Shown: positions 51,908 through 62,069, numbered from the stretch's first letter. The stretch is DNA of 64,000 bases from an uncultured Clostridia bacterium (GCA_934157035.1 CAKPHG010000001.1:62001-126000); one strand, 5' to 3'. Notes: generated from the letters alone by a model not told the origin. Program-made: numbers and translations.

Positions 51908-52513
51908 TTAACTTCTTTTTTCCATAATTCCATCTATTAAGCCATATTTTAATGCTTCTTCTGCAGTCATGTAATTGTCTCTTTCTGTATCTTTTTCGAT
52001 TGTTTCTAAAGATTGACCTGTTCTTGCACTTAAAAATTTATTTAATTTTTCTCTTGTTTTTATCATGTGGTCTGCATGAATTTTTATTTCAGTTGTTTGT
52101 CCTGAAATTCCATTTCCACCTATTAATGGTTGGTGAATTAATATTTCTGCATTTGGTGTAGCAAATCTTCTACCTTTTTCTCCTGCTGCTAATAGTACTG
52201 CTCCCATACTTGCAGCCATACCAATACATATTGTAGATACTGGACATTTAATATAATTCATTGTATCTACAATTCCCATTCCGTCTGAAATTGAACCTCC
52301 TGGGCTATTTATATATAAAGATATTTCTTTATCTGGATCTTCTGATTCTAAGAATAATAATTGAGCAATTACTAAACTTGCTGATGTTGGATTAACATCC
52401 TCTCCTAAAAATATAATTCTATCTTTTAATAATCTTGAATAGATGTCGTATGATCTTTCTCCTTTTGCTGTTTGTTCAATAACATATGGTACCAAACTAT
52501 TTCTTTCGTTCAT
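51908..52513 (-). CDS. clpP: ATP-dependent Clp protease proteolytic subunit
   Basis: 201 residues. Catalytic serine in TICIGMAASMGAVLLA, histidine in ILIHQPLIGG, aspartate in the KDTERDNYMTAEEA helix region. Starts MNERNSLVPYVIEQTAKGERSYD as typical ClpP. AAGGAGG precedes the ATG. It forms an operon with clpX and follows tig, the standard order. Confidence 0.97.
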   Translation of the reverse strand: MNERNSLVPYVIEQTAKGERSYDIYSRLLKDRIIFLGEDVNPTSASLVIAQLLFLESEDPDKEISLYINSPGGSISDGMGIVDTMNYIKCPVSTICIGMAASMGAVLLAAGEKGRRFATPNAEILIHQPLIGGNGISGQTTEIKIHADHMIKTREKLNKFLSARTGQSLETIEKDTERDNYMTAEEALKYGLIDGIMEKRS

Positions 52514-52537
52514 TTAAAAATTCCTCCTTTAATTTTT

Positions 52538-52570
52538 GTAAACTAAATAGCCCCGTCCCTAATAGTTTAC
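52538..52570. repeat. Solo arm of the GGGACGG palindrome
   Basis: TAAACTAAATAGCCCCGTCC and the following CTAATAGTTTA match the right arm of 15502-15534 except for a three-base change. The arm is here single, between tig and clpP, with short outer dyad GTAAACTA/TAGTTTAC. Its orientation would place it in the tig-clpP transcript. Confidence 0.7.
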
Positions 52571-52652
52571 AAGAAAATAGTAGAAAAAGCTAGTGGCAAA
52601 CTTTACTTATTTTAAAAATAATTTTACCCCTAACTTTCCTCCATTTATTTTT

Positions 52653-53936
52653 TTATTTTATTTTTGCGTTATCTACTATGAAACTAATTGCTTTTTCTGT
52701 TTTTACAGATTCTGCAATGTATGCTTTTAAGCTTTCATTTGCTTCTAAGTCTTTTGCATCTTTTCCATACATAGTAGCCATTTCTTCTAATTTTGCTTTT
52801 ACTTCTTCATCTGTTGCTTCTATTTTCTCTGCTTCAACTATTGCTCCTAATACAAGTTTTGTTTTTACTTGTCTTTCAGCTTGTTCTTTCATTTCTTTTC
52901 TCATATCTTCTTCTGTTTTACCCATCATTTGAAGATATTGTGCAAAATTTAATCCTTGATACATTAATCTTTGTTCAATGTCTTTTATCATATTGTCTGT
53001 TTCTGTTTCAACCATTCCTGATGGAATATCAATTTCAGTATTATCGCATACAGTTTTTATAGCTTCTTCTTCTGTCTCATATTTTGCTTTGTTTTTATTT
53101 TCTTCTTCTAATTTTTCTTTTATAGAAGCTTTTAATTCTTTGATTGTATCGAATTCGCTAACATCTTTTGCAAATTCATCATCAACCACTGGTAATTCTT
53201 TTTTCTTTATTTCATGTAATTTTACTTTAAATACTGCAGCTTTTCCAGCTAAGTCTTTAGAAAAATATTCTTCTGGGAATGTTACATTTATATCTTTTTC
53301 TTCTCCTATTTTCATTCCAATAATTTGATCTTCAAATCCTGGAATAAATGTATTGCTTCCTATTACTAATTCATGGTTTTCTGCTTTTCCACCTTCAAAT
53401 GCAACACCATCTACAAAACCTTCGAAATCGATAACTGTTGTATCATTTTTTTCAACTGGTCTATCTTCAACATTTACAAGTCTTGCATTTCTTTCTTGCA
53501 TATGTCCTATTTCGTGGTCTATGTCTTTTTCTTCTACATTATACTCTACTTTTTTAAGTTCTATACCTTTATATTTTCCTAATGTTACTTCTGGTTTAGT
53601 TTGTACTACTGCTGTGAAAATTAAATCTTTTCCTTTTTCCATTTGGATAATATCTATTTCAGGTCTGCTTACTGCTTCTATTTTAGCATCTGTTAATTCT
53701 TTTTCATAAACTTCTCCTGCTACTTCATTAAAAGCATCTTCATAGAAAATTTGTGCTCCATATTGTTTTTCAACTATTTTATATGGTGCTTTTCCTTTTC
53801 TAAATCCTGGAATATTAAAATATTTTGCACTTTTTACATATACTTTTTGTATTGCTTCTTCAAATTTAGAAGCTTCGATTGTAAAACTTAATTTTACTTC
53901 ATTTTTTTTGTCTGTTTTTTCTACTTTCATACTCAT
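52653..53936 (-). CDS. tig: Trigger factor
   Basis: Ribosome-bound chaperone with peptidyl-prolyl isomerase domain. About 427 residues; start at MSMKVEKTDKKN, where AAAGGATG has correct spacing (an ATG 4 codons earlier is too close). The ribosome-binding signature is FNIPGFRKGKAPYKIVEK, the FKBP domain (about 155-245) includes DTTVIDFEGFVDGVAFEGG, and a long helical C-terminal domain follows. First gene of the tig-clpP-clpX block. Confidence 0.96.
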   Translation of the reverse strand: MSMKVEKTDKKNEVKLSFTIEASKFEEAIQKVYVKSAKYFNIPGFRKGKAPYKIVEKQYGAQIFYEDAFNEVAGEVYEKELTDAKIEAVSRPEIDIIQMEKGKDLIFTAVVQTKPEVTLGKYKGIELKKVEYNVEEKDIDHEIGHMQERNARLVNVEDRPVEKNDTTVIDFEGFVDGVAFEGGKAENHELVIGSNTFIPGFEDQIIGMKIGEEKDINVTFPEEYFSKDLAGKAAVFKVKLHEIKKKELPVVDDEFAKDVSEFDTIKELKASIKEKLEEENKNKAKYETEEEAIKTVCDNTEIDIPSGMVETETDNMIKDIEQRLMYQGLNFAQYLQMMGKTEEDMRKEMKEQAERQVKTKLVLGAIVEAEKIEATDEEVKAKLEEMATMYGKDAKDLEANESLKAYIAESVKTEKAISFIVDNAKIK

Positions 53937-54046
53937 TATTTTATTCATCCTTTCACGCTACTTTGATAATTAGCTAATTTATTATACCACATTTTTTTCA
54001 TATTGCAAGTCCAATAATATAATTTTTCTTGCTTTAATATCTAATT

Positions 54047-56209
54047 TTATCTTTCCTCTCCTTCTCCTTCGTATCCTTGTCCCTCTTTATTTGCTTCGTT
54101 TAGCCATGTAAAATCTTTTCTACCTTTAGCTCTTTCTAATATGTTTTCTAATTTTATATCTTTATTTCCCTCTTGTTGCAATTTATATTTTTGATATGTA
54201 TCTAACATTCCAACTTCATATACATTTGTATTGGATAAATATTTGCTTAAACTTGGTATTTTATCTTCTATATATTGTCTTAATTCTAATAAACTTAGTC
54301 TGTCACATACTTTATTATCTCTTGGTTTAATTTCAATTGTTCCTATTTTTCCTGATGTATTATATGTTTTATTTAAATATTTTGCTGTATTAAAAGATAT
54401 ATCTACCAATATTCCGTTTATTCTTATAGTATATAAATATCTTAAATTATTTACCTCTAACATAGGTCTAAGACTACTATTATAAATTCCCATATTTTTC
54501 AAAAAGTCTGTATATGTATATAAGTAACTATCTTCACCTATTTGTTCTTCTTTTTTCCTTGTTGTATATCCACCTTCAGCCTCTTTTTTATACGTTTTAT
54601 AGGTCACTCTTTTTGATTTAAAACTATATGTTTCTTCTTTTTGATGGAATGTAGTTCCTTTTCTTATCCTTAATGTTCTTTTACTATCTAATAATTCATA
54701 ATTTATTGGATTATCATAATACATATCATTAGATAAATACTTAGCATTATCTACAATTTCATATTTTTTTTCTATTTCTTTTCTTAATTCTTTTAAATCT
54801 ATATCTCTTCTAGTTAAAACATAACGAAGTTCAAATTCGTCTTTTGGTTTTGTAAGCGTACTAATTACTTCATCTACAACATCTTCATATTTTTCACTAA
54901 ATTCTTTTTTAGATACTCCAAGTTCTAATCTAAGCATTTCTTTACTTATAGCTACTGTTCGTTTTGGAAACATGTCTAACTTAATTAAATTTTGCTCTAA
55001 GTCTTTGTAATCTTCAATTCCATTACATGTAATAACATTGATATTTTCATGTTTATTTGATTTATATGGAGTTACATATCTTGTTTCTTCAATAATTCCT
55101 TTAGTTTGTTCAGATATTTCAGGAATAGCCTTATGTAACAAATAACGAATATATTGTTCATTTTTATCTGTATTTAATTTTTGATATGTTTTAGTAAATT
55201 CGGCTATATCACATAATTCTCTTAACTTTTCATTTGTAGTATTGTCTCTTATGCTTTCCAATGCTTTTTTCATTGGAGTTTCAACTATTTGCATATATTC
55301 CTCAGTTGTAAAATTCGCTTTACTATTAGTTAAGAACTTATATAATATAGGATTTATTGTATTTGGTAAATCATTTTTATTATTTCTTATTTCTTCTAAT
55401 AAGAAATCTAAGATATGATCTCCTATTACAGATGGTTCGCAAAAGTATATTTCTTTATAATTTCTTGCTCTTTCTAATATAGCCATATCTAAAAAGTTTC
55501 TTTTTTCTTCTGGTATAGCAACTATTATTTTATCTACATCTAGAACAAATTCAAAACTTTCTATTAATTTATCTACTTCCGTTAGTATTTTATATCCTGC
55601 TTTCTTAGAATCTCTTACTAAATAATCCAATCTATCAGCATCAATATTATTAGAAACGAATGAAGCTAGTAAATCTTTTAAACTTACCCTATTATTTTTT
55701 ATTTTAATACTATGACTTTTATTTTCTTGTTTTTTATATTCATATACATTTTCTAAGAAATCGCCTACTTTTTTAGCAAATTCTTCTCCATAATATTTTT
55801 TTAAGATTTGATGTATTTGGGTATTTTCATCTTCTACTATATCTATACTTCTTTTTTCGTGAGAATATCCTGTAATTTTTTCCAAAGTATGAGAATATGC
55901 ACCATGTCCAACATCATGAAGTAACATTGCAATTTTTGCAATTTCCTTTTCATCTTCTCTTATCTTTATACCTTGCGAGTCCAATTTTCTTTCTATGTCG
56001 TCTATGATTTTGCAAATTAAATAATAAGCCCCTATACTATGGTCAAATCTAGTTTCATATTTCATATCTGGATATTTTAAATAAGATGTACCAGTTTGAA
56101 TTATATCTTTTAATCTTTGAAAATCCTTTGATTCTACTAATTCTTTGTACACTCCATCTAACTCAATATCTCCGTGTATTTCATCATTTATTACTAATTT
56201 TTCATTCAT
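54047..56209 (-). CDS. HD-domain dNTPase-like protein fused to a CYTH domain
   Basis: 720 residues. The N-terminal half is an HD hydrolase of the SAMHD1/dGTPase type: first histidine in RFDHSIGAYYL (His57), HD pair in LLHDVGHGAYSHTLE (His98, Asp99), and the later aspartate motif NNIDADRLDYLVRDSKKAG. From about residue 455 comes a CYTH-like beta barrel: FELRYVLTRRDIDLKELR, RTLRIRKGT, YSFKSKRV, TRKKEEQ, ILVDISFN and GTIEIKPRD, alternating charged strands as in triphosphate tunnel enzymes. The opening EIHGDIELD matches SAMHD1-like starts. Substrate unproven; dNTP breakdown is the likely first step. Stop-free through both domains. Confidence 0.82.
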   Translation of the reverse strand: MNEKLVINDEIHGDIELDGVYKELVESKDFQRLKDIIQTGTSYLKYPDMKYETRFDHSIGAYYLICKIIDDIERKLDSQGIKIREDEKEIAKIAMLLHDVGHGAYSHTLEKITGYSHEKRSIDIVEDENTQIHQILKKYYGEEFAKKVGDFLENVYEYKKQENKSHSIKIKNNRVSLKDLLASFVSNNIDADRLDYLVRDSKKAGYKILTEVDKLIESFEFVLDVDKIIVAIPEEKRNFLDMAILERARNYKEIYFCEPSVIGDHILDFLLEEIRNNKNDLPNTINPILYKFLTNSKANFTTEEYMQIVETPMKKALESIRDNTTNEKLRELCDIAEFTKTYQKLNTDKNEQYIRYLLHKAIPEISEQTKGIIEETRYVTPYKSNKHENINVITCNGIEDYKDLEQNLIKLDMFPKRTVAISKEMLRLELGVSKKEFSEKYEDVVDEVISTLTKPKDEFELRYVLTRRDIDLKELRKEIEKKYEIVDNAKYLSNDMYYDNPINYELLDSKRTLRIRKGTTFHQKEETYSFKSKRVTYKTYKKEAEGGYTTRKKEEQIGEDSYLYTYTDFLKNMGIYNSSLRPMLEVNNLRYLYTIRINGILVDISFNTAKYLNKTYNTSGKIGTIEIKPRDNKVCDRLSLLELRQYIEDKIPSLSKYLSNTNVYEVGMLDTYQKYKLQQEGNKDIKLENILERAKGRKDFTWLNEANKEGQGYEGEGEER

Positions 56210-56232
56210 GTTTCAACATCCTTTTTTATTTT

Positions 56233-56664
56233 TTAAAATTTCTTTCTTAAAGAATAGTCTATTGTTCCTGGTGGGCAATCTTCAAATTCAGCATACACAA
56301 GAAATCCCATCTTTTCATAAAATCCTTTAGCTTGAAAACTCCAAGTTTCTACCCTTATTCCTAATGCATTATTTTCTTTTGCTATCTTTTCAATTTCATT
56401 TATAATTTTAGTTCCTATTCCATTTCGTCTATATTTCTCTTCTATCCATAATTCTTCTAAAAAATACCACTCATATCTAATAAATCCTATAGCGCCTCCT
56501 ATTAATCTTTCTTTATCGTAAATTGCTATATTATATTTTTTTGTATTAGTGTGTCTTTCTGTAGAGTTCTTTTGAATATATTCACAATTCTTTTTATTGA
56601 ATTGATGCAACTGTTTACCAATCTCTTCTTCAAAATTTTTATCGTTATTTATTTTTAACTCCAT
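56233..56664 (-). CDS. GNAT-family N-acetyltransferase
   Basis: 143 residues. The acetyl-CoA-binding signature is LWIEEKYRRNGIGTKIINEIEKIA, followed by GIRVETWSFQAKGFYEKMGF, typical of GNAT proteins. It begins 1 base after the dnaE stop codon region and shares its strand, so it is cotranscribed with dnaE and lies upstream of the HD-CYTH gene. Substrate unknown. Confidence 0.85.
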   Translation of the reverse strand: MELKINNDKNFEEEIGKQLHQFNKKNCEYIQKNSTERHTNTKKYNIAIYDKERLIGGAIGFIRYEWYFLEELWIEEKYRRNGIGTKIINEIEKIAKENNALGIRVETWSFQAKGFYEKMGFLVYAEFEDCPPGTIDYSLRKKF

Positions 56665-56665
56665 T

Positions 56666-59600
56666 TCATATCTCCTGAATTTTACAATTTTCTTTTCCTA
56701 CTATTTCTTCTATTTCATTTAGAGTGTTTCCATTTAAGAAAATTCCTCCTGCTGGTAATTTGCTTTCTCCATTTAATATAAATAATGCTGTATTATTTCT
56801 ATCTCCTGCAAAGAATTTAAGTGCTCCTCTTAATTTATCTTTCACTTCTTCGCTTAAATTGGTAATATTTATTTCTAGATTATTTATCTTTTTTATTCCT
56901 TCAGTTCTTGCACTAACAGATGAATTATTAGTAGTTTCTAACTTTGCATCAACATTTTGTATTTTACTAGCTACTATGCTTACACTTTCTTCATCTTCTC
57001 TAATACTTAGTCGTCCTTCTACTAATACTATATTGTCTTCTATTAAACTATTTGCTGATTGTGTATATACATTTTCAAATACTACTGTTTCCATACTTCC
57101 ATATAAATCTTCTAGTGTCACAAATGCCATTATTTTATTATTTTTTGTGTACTTTTTCTTTATTGAATTTATTATTCCTATAAATTTGACTGTTTGTCCA
57201 TCTTTATATGGAAATTTTCCTGTTTGAGCTAGCTCTTCTAATCCTTCTTTTATTTTTAACGTACTTATATTTGTATTTTTTTCAATAATTTCTTTTATCT
57301 GTGCTAAAGGATGTCCTGATATATATATTCCTAGCATTTCTTTTTCCATTGATAAAAGTTCTTTATCAGAATATTCTTTTAGAGTTTTATATGAGTATTT
57401 TAATTTTTCAAGTTGTTTTTCATCTTCTTCAGAAGATTTTTCGTTTTCTCCCATTCCTCCTAAATCAAACATTGATACTTGACCTTTTATATTTTTTCTT
57501 GAACTATCTGAAATTGCATCTATTATATCTTCAAATGATGCCATTAATGTACTTCTTGTTTGTTCAAACTCGTCAAATGCTCCAGATTTTATTAAACTCT
57601 CTATACATTTTTTATTTACCGCTTCTGCCTGAATTCTTTCACAAAAGTCTGCAAATGATTTGTACTGGCCATTTTTTTGTCTTTCTTCTACAACTGCATC
57701 TACTGCTGCAACACCTACATTTTTTATACTTCCTAGCCCAAAACGTATTTTTCCATTATCTACTGTAAATTTTGTTTCACTTTTATTTATATCTGGTTTT
57801 AATATATCTATTTTTAGCCTTTTACATTCTTCTATATAATATGGGACTTTATCTAGATTTCCTAAAAAGCTGTTTAAAGTTGCTGCCATAAATTCTTCTG
57901 GATAATATGCTTTTAAATATGCTGTTTGATATGACACTACTGCGTATGCTGCGGCATGTGATTTATTAAACGCGTATTTTGCAAATTCAGCCATTTCATC
58001 AAATATTTTATTTGCGCTTTTTTCGTCTATTCCATTTCTTACACATCCAGGAACTACAATATTACCATTTTCATCTACTTGGCCATTTATAAATATTTCT
58101 CTTTCTTTTGCCATTACATCTAGCTTTTTCTTACCCATAGCACGACGAACTAAATCTGCTCTACCCAATGAGTATCCTGCTAGGTCTCTTACTATTTGCA
58201 TAACTTGCTCTTGGTATACCATACAACCATAAGTAACTTCTAGTATTGGTTTTAATGCAGGATGTGTATATACTGCATGTTCAGGATCTTTTTTATTTGC
58301 TATATATCTTGGAATTTGATCCATTGGCCCTGGTCTGTAAAGTGATACCCCAGCTATTATATCTTCTAAGCTGTCTGGCTTTAATTCTCTCATAAAGTTT
58401 GTCATTCCTTGTGATTCAAACTGGAATATACCAACAGAATTTCCCTCTTGCCACAATTTATAAACTTTAGGATCATTCATATCTTTATCAAATTTTACAT
58501 CTATGCCTTTGTCTTTTTTTACTAAATCTATGGTATCTTTTATAACTGTTAATGTTCTTAAACCTAAAAAGTCCATTTTTAAAAGTCCAAGTTCTTCTAG
58601 TGTAGTCATTATATATTGTGTAGAAATATTTCCTTCTCTTACATATAAAGGAACATAAGTATCTACTGGATCTTTTGTTATAACTATTCCACATGCGTGT
58701 GTTGAAGCCTGACGTGGCATTCCTTCTAATGCCATTGCTATATCTAATAGTTTCTTTATTTCTGCATCTGTTTCATAAAGTGTATTTAACTCTTTATTTT
58801 GCTCTAATGCTTTTTTAATTGTAATATGTATTTCATTTGGTATCATTTTAGCAAGTTTATCTGCTTCTGCATATGGTACATCTAGAACTCTTGCGACATC
58901 ACGAATTACCATTCTTGCTGACATTGTACCAAATGTTATAATTTGTGATACATGGTCATAACCGTATTTTTTACAAACATATTCTATTACTTTATCTCTT
59001 TTTTCATAACAAAAGTCAACGTCAAAATCGGGCATACTAATTCTTTCAGGATTTAAAAATCTTTCAAAAAGTAGATTATATTTTATAGGATCTATATCTG
59101 TTATTCCTATTGCATATGCAACAATAGAACCTGCACCAGAACCACGACCTGGGCCTACTGGAATGTCATGTGTTTTAGCATAATTTATATAATCCCATAC
59201 TATTAAGAAATAGTCTACATATCCCATTTTCTTAATAACGCCTAATTCATATTCTGCTCTTTTTCTAATCTCTTCTGGCAACTCTTCATAGCTACTACTT
59301 TCATTTTTTTCTTTTGTTCCATATCTTTTTATTAAACCTTTTTTGGTTAAATCTTCTATATAATCATAATGTGTTTCATATCCTTCTGGTACGTCATAAT
59401 TTGGCAAAATTGTATGTCCAAATTCAAATTCAACATTACATTTTTCTGCTATTTTTACTGTATTTTCTATTGCTTCTGGTACGTTTGAAAAATAATCGCT
59501 CATTTCCTCTGGTGATTTTATATAAAGTTCATCTGTCTCAAATCTCATTCTGTCTTCGTCTGACATTTTCTTTCCTGTTTGAATACATAAAAGTACTTCA

Positions 59601-60250
59601 TGATTGTACGCATCTTCTCTTCTTGAATAGTGTGCATCATTTGTTGCAACTAATGGTATATCTAATTCTTTTGAAAGTTCTATTAGTTTTTGGTTAACTA
59701 ATACTTGCTCTTTTACACCATTGTTTTGTATTTCTAAATAATAATCTTCTCCAAATAAGTTTTTAAACCACAATGCTGCTTTTTTTGCTTCTTCCATATT
59801 GTCTTGTAATATTGCTTGGCTTATTTCTCCTGCCAAACAAGCACTAGAACATACTAGTCCTTCATGATATTTTTCTAATATTTCTTTATCTATTCTTGGT
59901 TTATAATAAAAACCTTCCGTATAACTTAATGAAACTAATTTCGATAAGTTTTTATAACCTGTCATATCTTTTGCAAGTAATATTAAATGATTATATTTAC
60001 TATCTAGTTTAGGATCTTTGTCATGTCTTGTTCGTGGTGCTACATACACTTCACAACCTATTATTGGCTTTACTCCATTTGCTTTACATGCTTTATAAAA
60101 ATCTATAACTCCAAACATTGCTCCATGGTCAGTAATAGCAATCGCATCCATTCCAAGTTCTTTTGCAATTACTGGTATATCCTTTATTCTATTTGCTCCA
60201 TCTAATAAACTAAATTCACTATGTATATGTAAGTGAACAAATTTTGACAT
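56666..60250 (-). CDS. dnaE: DNA polymerase III alpha subunit DnaE
   Basis: Replicative polymerase subunit, 1194 residues from the start at MSKFVHLHIHSEFSLLDGA, which has AGAGGAAG ahead of it. Domains: PHP (HLHIHSEFSLLDG ... TDHGAMFG), palm with catalytic aspartates in PDFDVDFC and the PGRGSGAGS motif, thumb and fingers, tandem helix-hairpin-helix, and C-terminal OB fold (KFIGIINSIKKKYTKNNK). No intein. In Clostridia it works beside PolC, which is not in the window. Confidence 0.96.
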   Translation of the reverse strand: MSKFVHLHIHSEFSLLDGANRIKDIPVIAKELGMDAIAITDHGAMFGVIDFYKACKANGVKPIIGCEVYVAPRTRHDKDPKLDSKYNHLILLAKDMTGYKNLSKLVSLSYTEGFYYKPRIDKEILEKYHEGLVCSSACLAGEISQAILQDNMEEAKKAALWFKNLFGEDYYLEIQNNGVKEQVLVNQKLIELSKELDIPLVATNDAHYSRREDAYNHEVLLCIQTGKKMSDEDRMRFETDELYIKSPEEMSDYFSNVPEAIENTVKIAEKCNVEFEFGHTILPNYDVPEGYETHYDYIEDLTKKGLIKRYGTKEKNESSSYEELPEEIRKRAEYELGVIKKMGYVDYFLIVWDYINYAKTHDIPVGPGRGSGAGSIVAYAIGITDIDPIKYNLLFERFLNPERISMPDFDVDFCYEKRDKVIEYVCKKYGYDHVSQIITFGTMSARMVIRDVARVLDVPYAEADKLAKMIPNEIHITIKKALEQNKELNTLYETDAEIKKLLDIAMALEGMPRQASTHACGIVITKDPVDTYVPLYVREGNISTQYIMTTLEELGLLKMDFLGLRTLTVIKDTIDLVKKDKGIDVKFDKDMNDPKVYKLWQEGNSVGIFQFESQGMTNFMRELKPDSLEDIIAGVSLYRPGPMDQIPRYIANKKDPEHAVYTHPALKPILEVTYGCMVYQEQVMQIVRDLAGYSLGRADLVRRAMGKKKLDVMAKEREIFINGQVDENGNIVVPGCVRNGIDEKSANKIFDEMAEFAKYAFNKSHAAAYAVVSYQTAYLKAYYPEEFMAATLNSFLGNLDKVPYYIEECKRLKIDILKPDINKSETKFTVDNGKIRFGLGSIKNVGVAAVDAVVEERQKNGQYKSFADFCERIQAEAVNKKCIESLIKSGAFDEFEQTRSTLMASFEDIIDAISDSSRKNIKGQVSMFDLGGMGENEKSSEEDEKQLEKLKYSYKTLKEYSDKELLSMEKEMLGIYISGHPLAQIKEIIEKNTNISTLKIKEGLEELAQTGKFPYKDGQTVKFIGIINSIKKKYTKNNKIMAFVTLEDLYGSMETVVFENVYTQSANSLIEDNIVLVEGRLSIREDEESVSIVASKIQNVDAKLETTNNSSVSARTEGIKKINNLEINITNLSEEVKDKLRGALKFFAGDRNNTALFILNGESKLPAGGIFLNGNTLNEIEEIVGKENCKIQEI

Positions 60251-60284
60251 TTTTCTTCCTCTTTTCATCTATTTCGTATTATAT

Positions 60285-61718
60285 TTATTTTTTATCATTT
60301 AAAATTCTTGCCATTTGTACTCCTGAAGCTGATGCCATCATAAGTCCTCTTGTCATTCCTCCACCATCACCTATTGAATATAAACCTTTTATACTTGTCT
60401 CAAAGTTGTTGTCTATTGTAACTTTGTTACTATAAAATTTTATTTCTGGTGCATAAAGTAAATTATCTGGGTTGGCAAAACCTTCTACTACTTTATCTAA
60501 TTCTCTTATAAATTGTAAAATATCTGTCATTGTTCTGTATCCTAATGCAAAAGTTATATCTCCAGCTACTGCTGATTTTAATGTCGGAACAACTGTATTT
60601 TTATCTAATTCTTCTTGCCATGTTCTTTTTCCTCTATAAATATCTCCCAAACGTTGTACTACAATATTTCCATTTCCTAATTCATTTAAGTTTTTAGCAA
60701 TGTTTCTACCATAATCTATTGGTTTGTTAAATGGATATTTAAAATGATGTGATACTAATATTGCTAAATTTGTATTTGTACTTTTCTTATCCTTATATGA
60801 ATGTCCATTTACTAAACTTAAATTATTATCATAAACTTCTGCAGATACAAATCCACTTGGATTTTGACAAAAAGTTCTTACTTTATCATTAAAAGGTCCT
60901 GGTCTTCCTATAAATTTACCTTCATACATATACTTGTTTATGTCTTGCATTACTGAATCTGGAAGTTCATATCTAACTCCTATATCTACTACTCCTGCTT
61001 CTGTTTTTATGTTATGTTTTTCGCACATATCTACAAGCCAATTTGCACCTTTTCTTCCTACAGCTATTACTACATTTTTTCCATAAAATTCTTTCTCCTG
61101 TGCATCTTTTTTTGATACATCTTTTGTTATAACACCCTTTACTATTCCATTTTCTATTATTAAATCTTCTACTCTTGTCTCAAATAGCATTTCTATTCCA
61201 TTTTGTTCTAGATATTCTTCTAATTTTTTGTATAATTCATGCGCTTTTTCTGTACCTAAATGTCTTATTGGAATATCTATTAATGTTATATTTTCTTTTT
61301 TTGCCTTATTCTTTATTTTAGCTACTTCCTCTTTATATTCTGTTCCTTCCAATCTTGGATCTGCTCCAAAATCTAAATATATTTGATCTGTATAATCTAT
61401 TAATTTTTTTGTTTCTTCTACTCCTAAATATTTATGTAATTCTCCTCCTACATAAAAATCTTTATCTTCTTCATTATATAAAGATAATTTTCCATCGGAA
61501 AATGCACCAGCTCCAGAGAAACCACTTGTTATATTACAAAAAGGCTTACATTTAACACATTTTCCTATTTTTTCTATTGGACATGATCTATTTTCAACTC
61601 TTTTTCCTTGTTCTATTAACAAGACTTTTTTGTTTTTGTTTAATTTTGTCATTTCATAAGCAGTAAAAATAGAACCTGGTCCCATTCCTATAACAATAAC
61701 ATCATATTTCTTTTCCAT
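60285..61718 (-). CDS. FAD-dependent oxidoreductase with N-terminal cysteine cluster
   Basis: 477 residues; start at MEKKYDVIVIGMGPG, since AAAGGAG overlaps the ATG three codons earlier. Dinucleotide-binding GMGPGSIFTAYEM, then CPIEKIGKCVKCKPFCNI with four cysteines, GFSGAGAFSDGKLSL, and a C-terminal FAD motif SIGDGGGMTRGLMMAS. This is the widespread FAD-dependent dehydrogenase family without a known substrate. The cysteines may bind a metal or iron-sulfur cluster. Single gene between dnaE and rqcP. Confidence 0.85.
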   Translation of the reverse strand: MEKKYDVIVIGMGPGSIFTAYEMTKLNKNKKVLLIEQGKRVENRSCPIEKIGKCVKCKPFCNITSGFSGAGAFSDGKLSLYNEEDKDFYVGGELHKYLGVEETKKLIDYTDQIYLDFGADPRLEGTEYKEEVAKIKNKAKKENITLIDIPIRHLGTEKAHELYKKLEEYLEQNGIEMLFETRVEDLIIENGIVKGVITKDVSKKDAQEKEFYGKNVVIAVGRKGANWLVDMCEKHNIKTEAGVVDIGVRYELPDSVMQDINKYMYEGKFIGRPGPFNDKVRTFCQNPSGFVSAEVYDNNLSLVNGHSYKDKKSTNTNLAILVSHHFKYPFNKPIDYGRNIAKNLNELGNGNIVVQRLGDIYRGKRTWQEELDKNTVVPTLKSAVAGDITFALGYRTMTDILQFIRELDKVVEGFANPDNLLYAPEIKFYSNKVTIDNNFETSIKGLYSIGDGGGMTRGLMMASASGVQMARILNDKK

Positions 61719-61753
61719 ATTAACCATCTCCTTTTTATATTTATATATTCAAA

Positions 61754-61990
61754 TTATAAAACTTTTATTATCTCTCCAACTTCTTTTCCTGCAACTGTTG
61801 GTATTTGTAATATTTCAAATTTAGACACTTTGTCTCCAAATTTTATTTCAACTATATCTCCAACTTTAACTTCATAACTTGGTTTTACAACTTTTCCATT
61901 TACTATTACTCTTCCACCGTCAGCTGCCTCATTTGCAACAGTTCTTCTTTTTATTACTCTTGACACTTTTAAAAACTTGTCTAATCTCAT
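61754..61990 (-). CDS. rqcP: Ribosome quality control protein RqcP (S4 domain)
   Basis: 78 residues, S4 RNA-binding domain: MRLDKFLKVSRVIKRRTVANE, then ADGGRVIVNGKVVKPS and VKVGDIVEIKFG. This is the RqcP (YabO) length and start. RqcP works with RqcH on split 50S subunits in alanine tailing; rqcH is at 13739-15442. AAAGGAG precedes the ATG. Confidence 0.92.
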   Translation of the reverse strand: MRLDKFLKVSRVIKRRTVANEAADGGRVIVNGKVVKPSYEVKVGDIVEIKFGDKVSKFEILQIPTVAGKEVGEIIKVL

Positions 61991-62069
61991 TTTTTTCTCC
62001 TTTGCTATTTTTGTGTAATTAGTATATCACATAAGTCTCGTTTTAACAACTATTTTCTTATGTTCACTT

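Noticed and set aside
56666..60250. Intein in dnaE
   Set aside because: The length (1194 residues) and the uninterrupted catalytic motifs leave no room for one.
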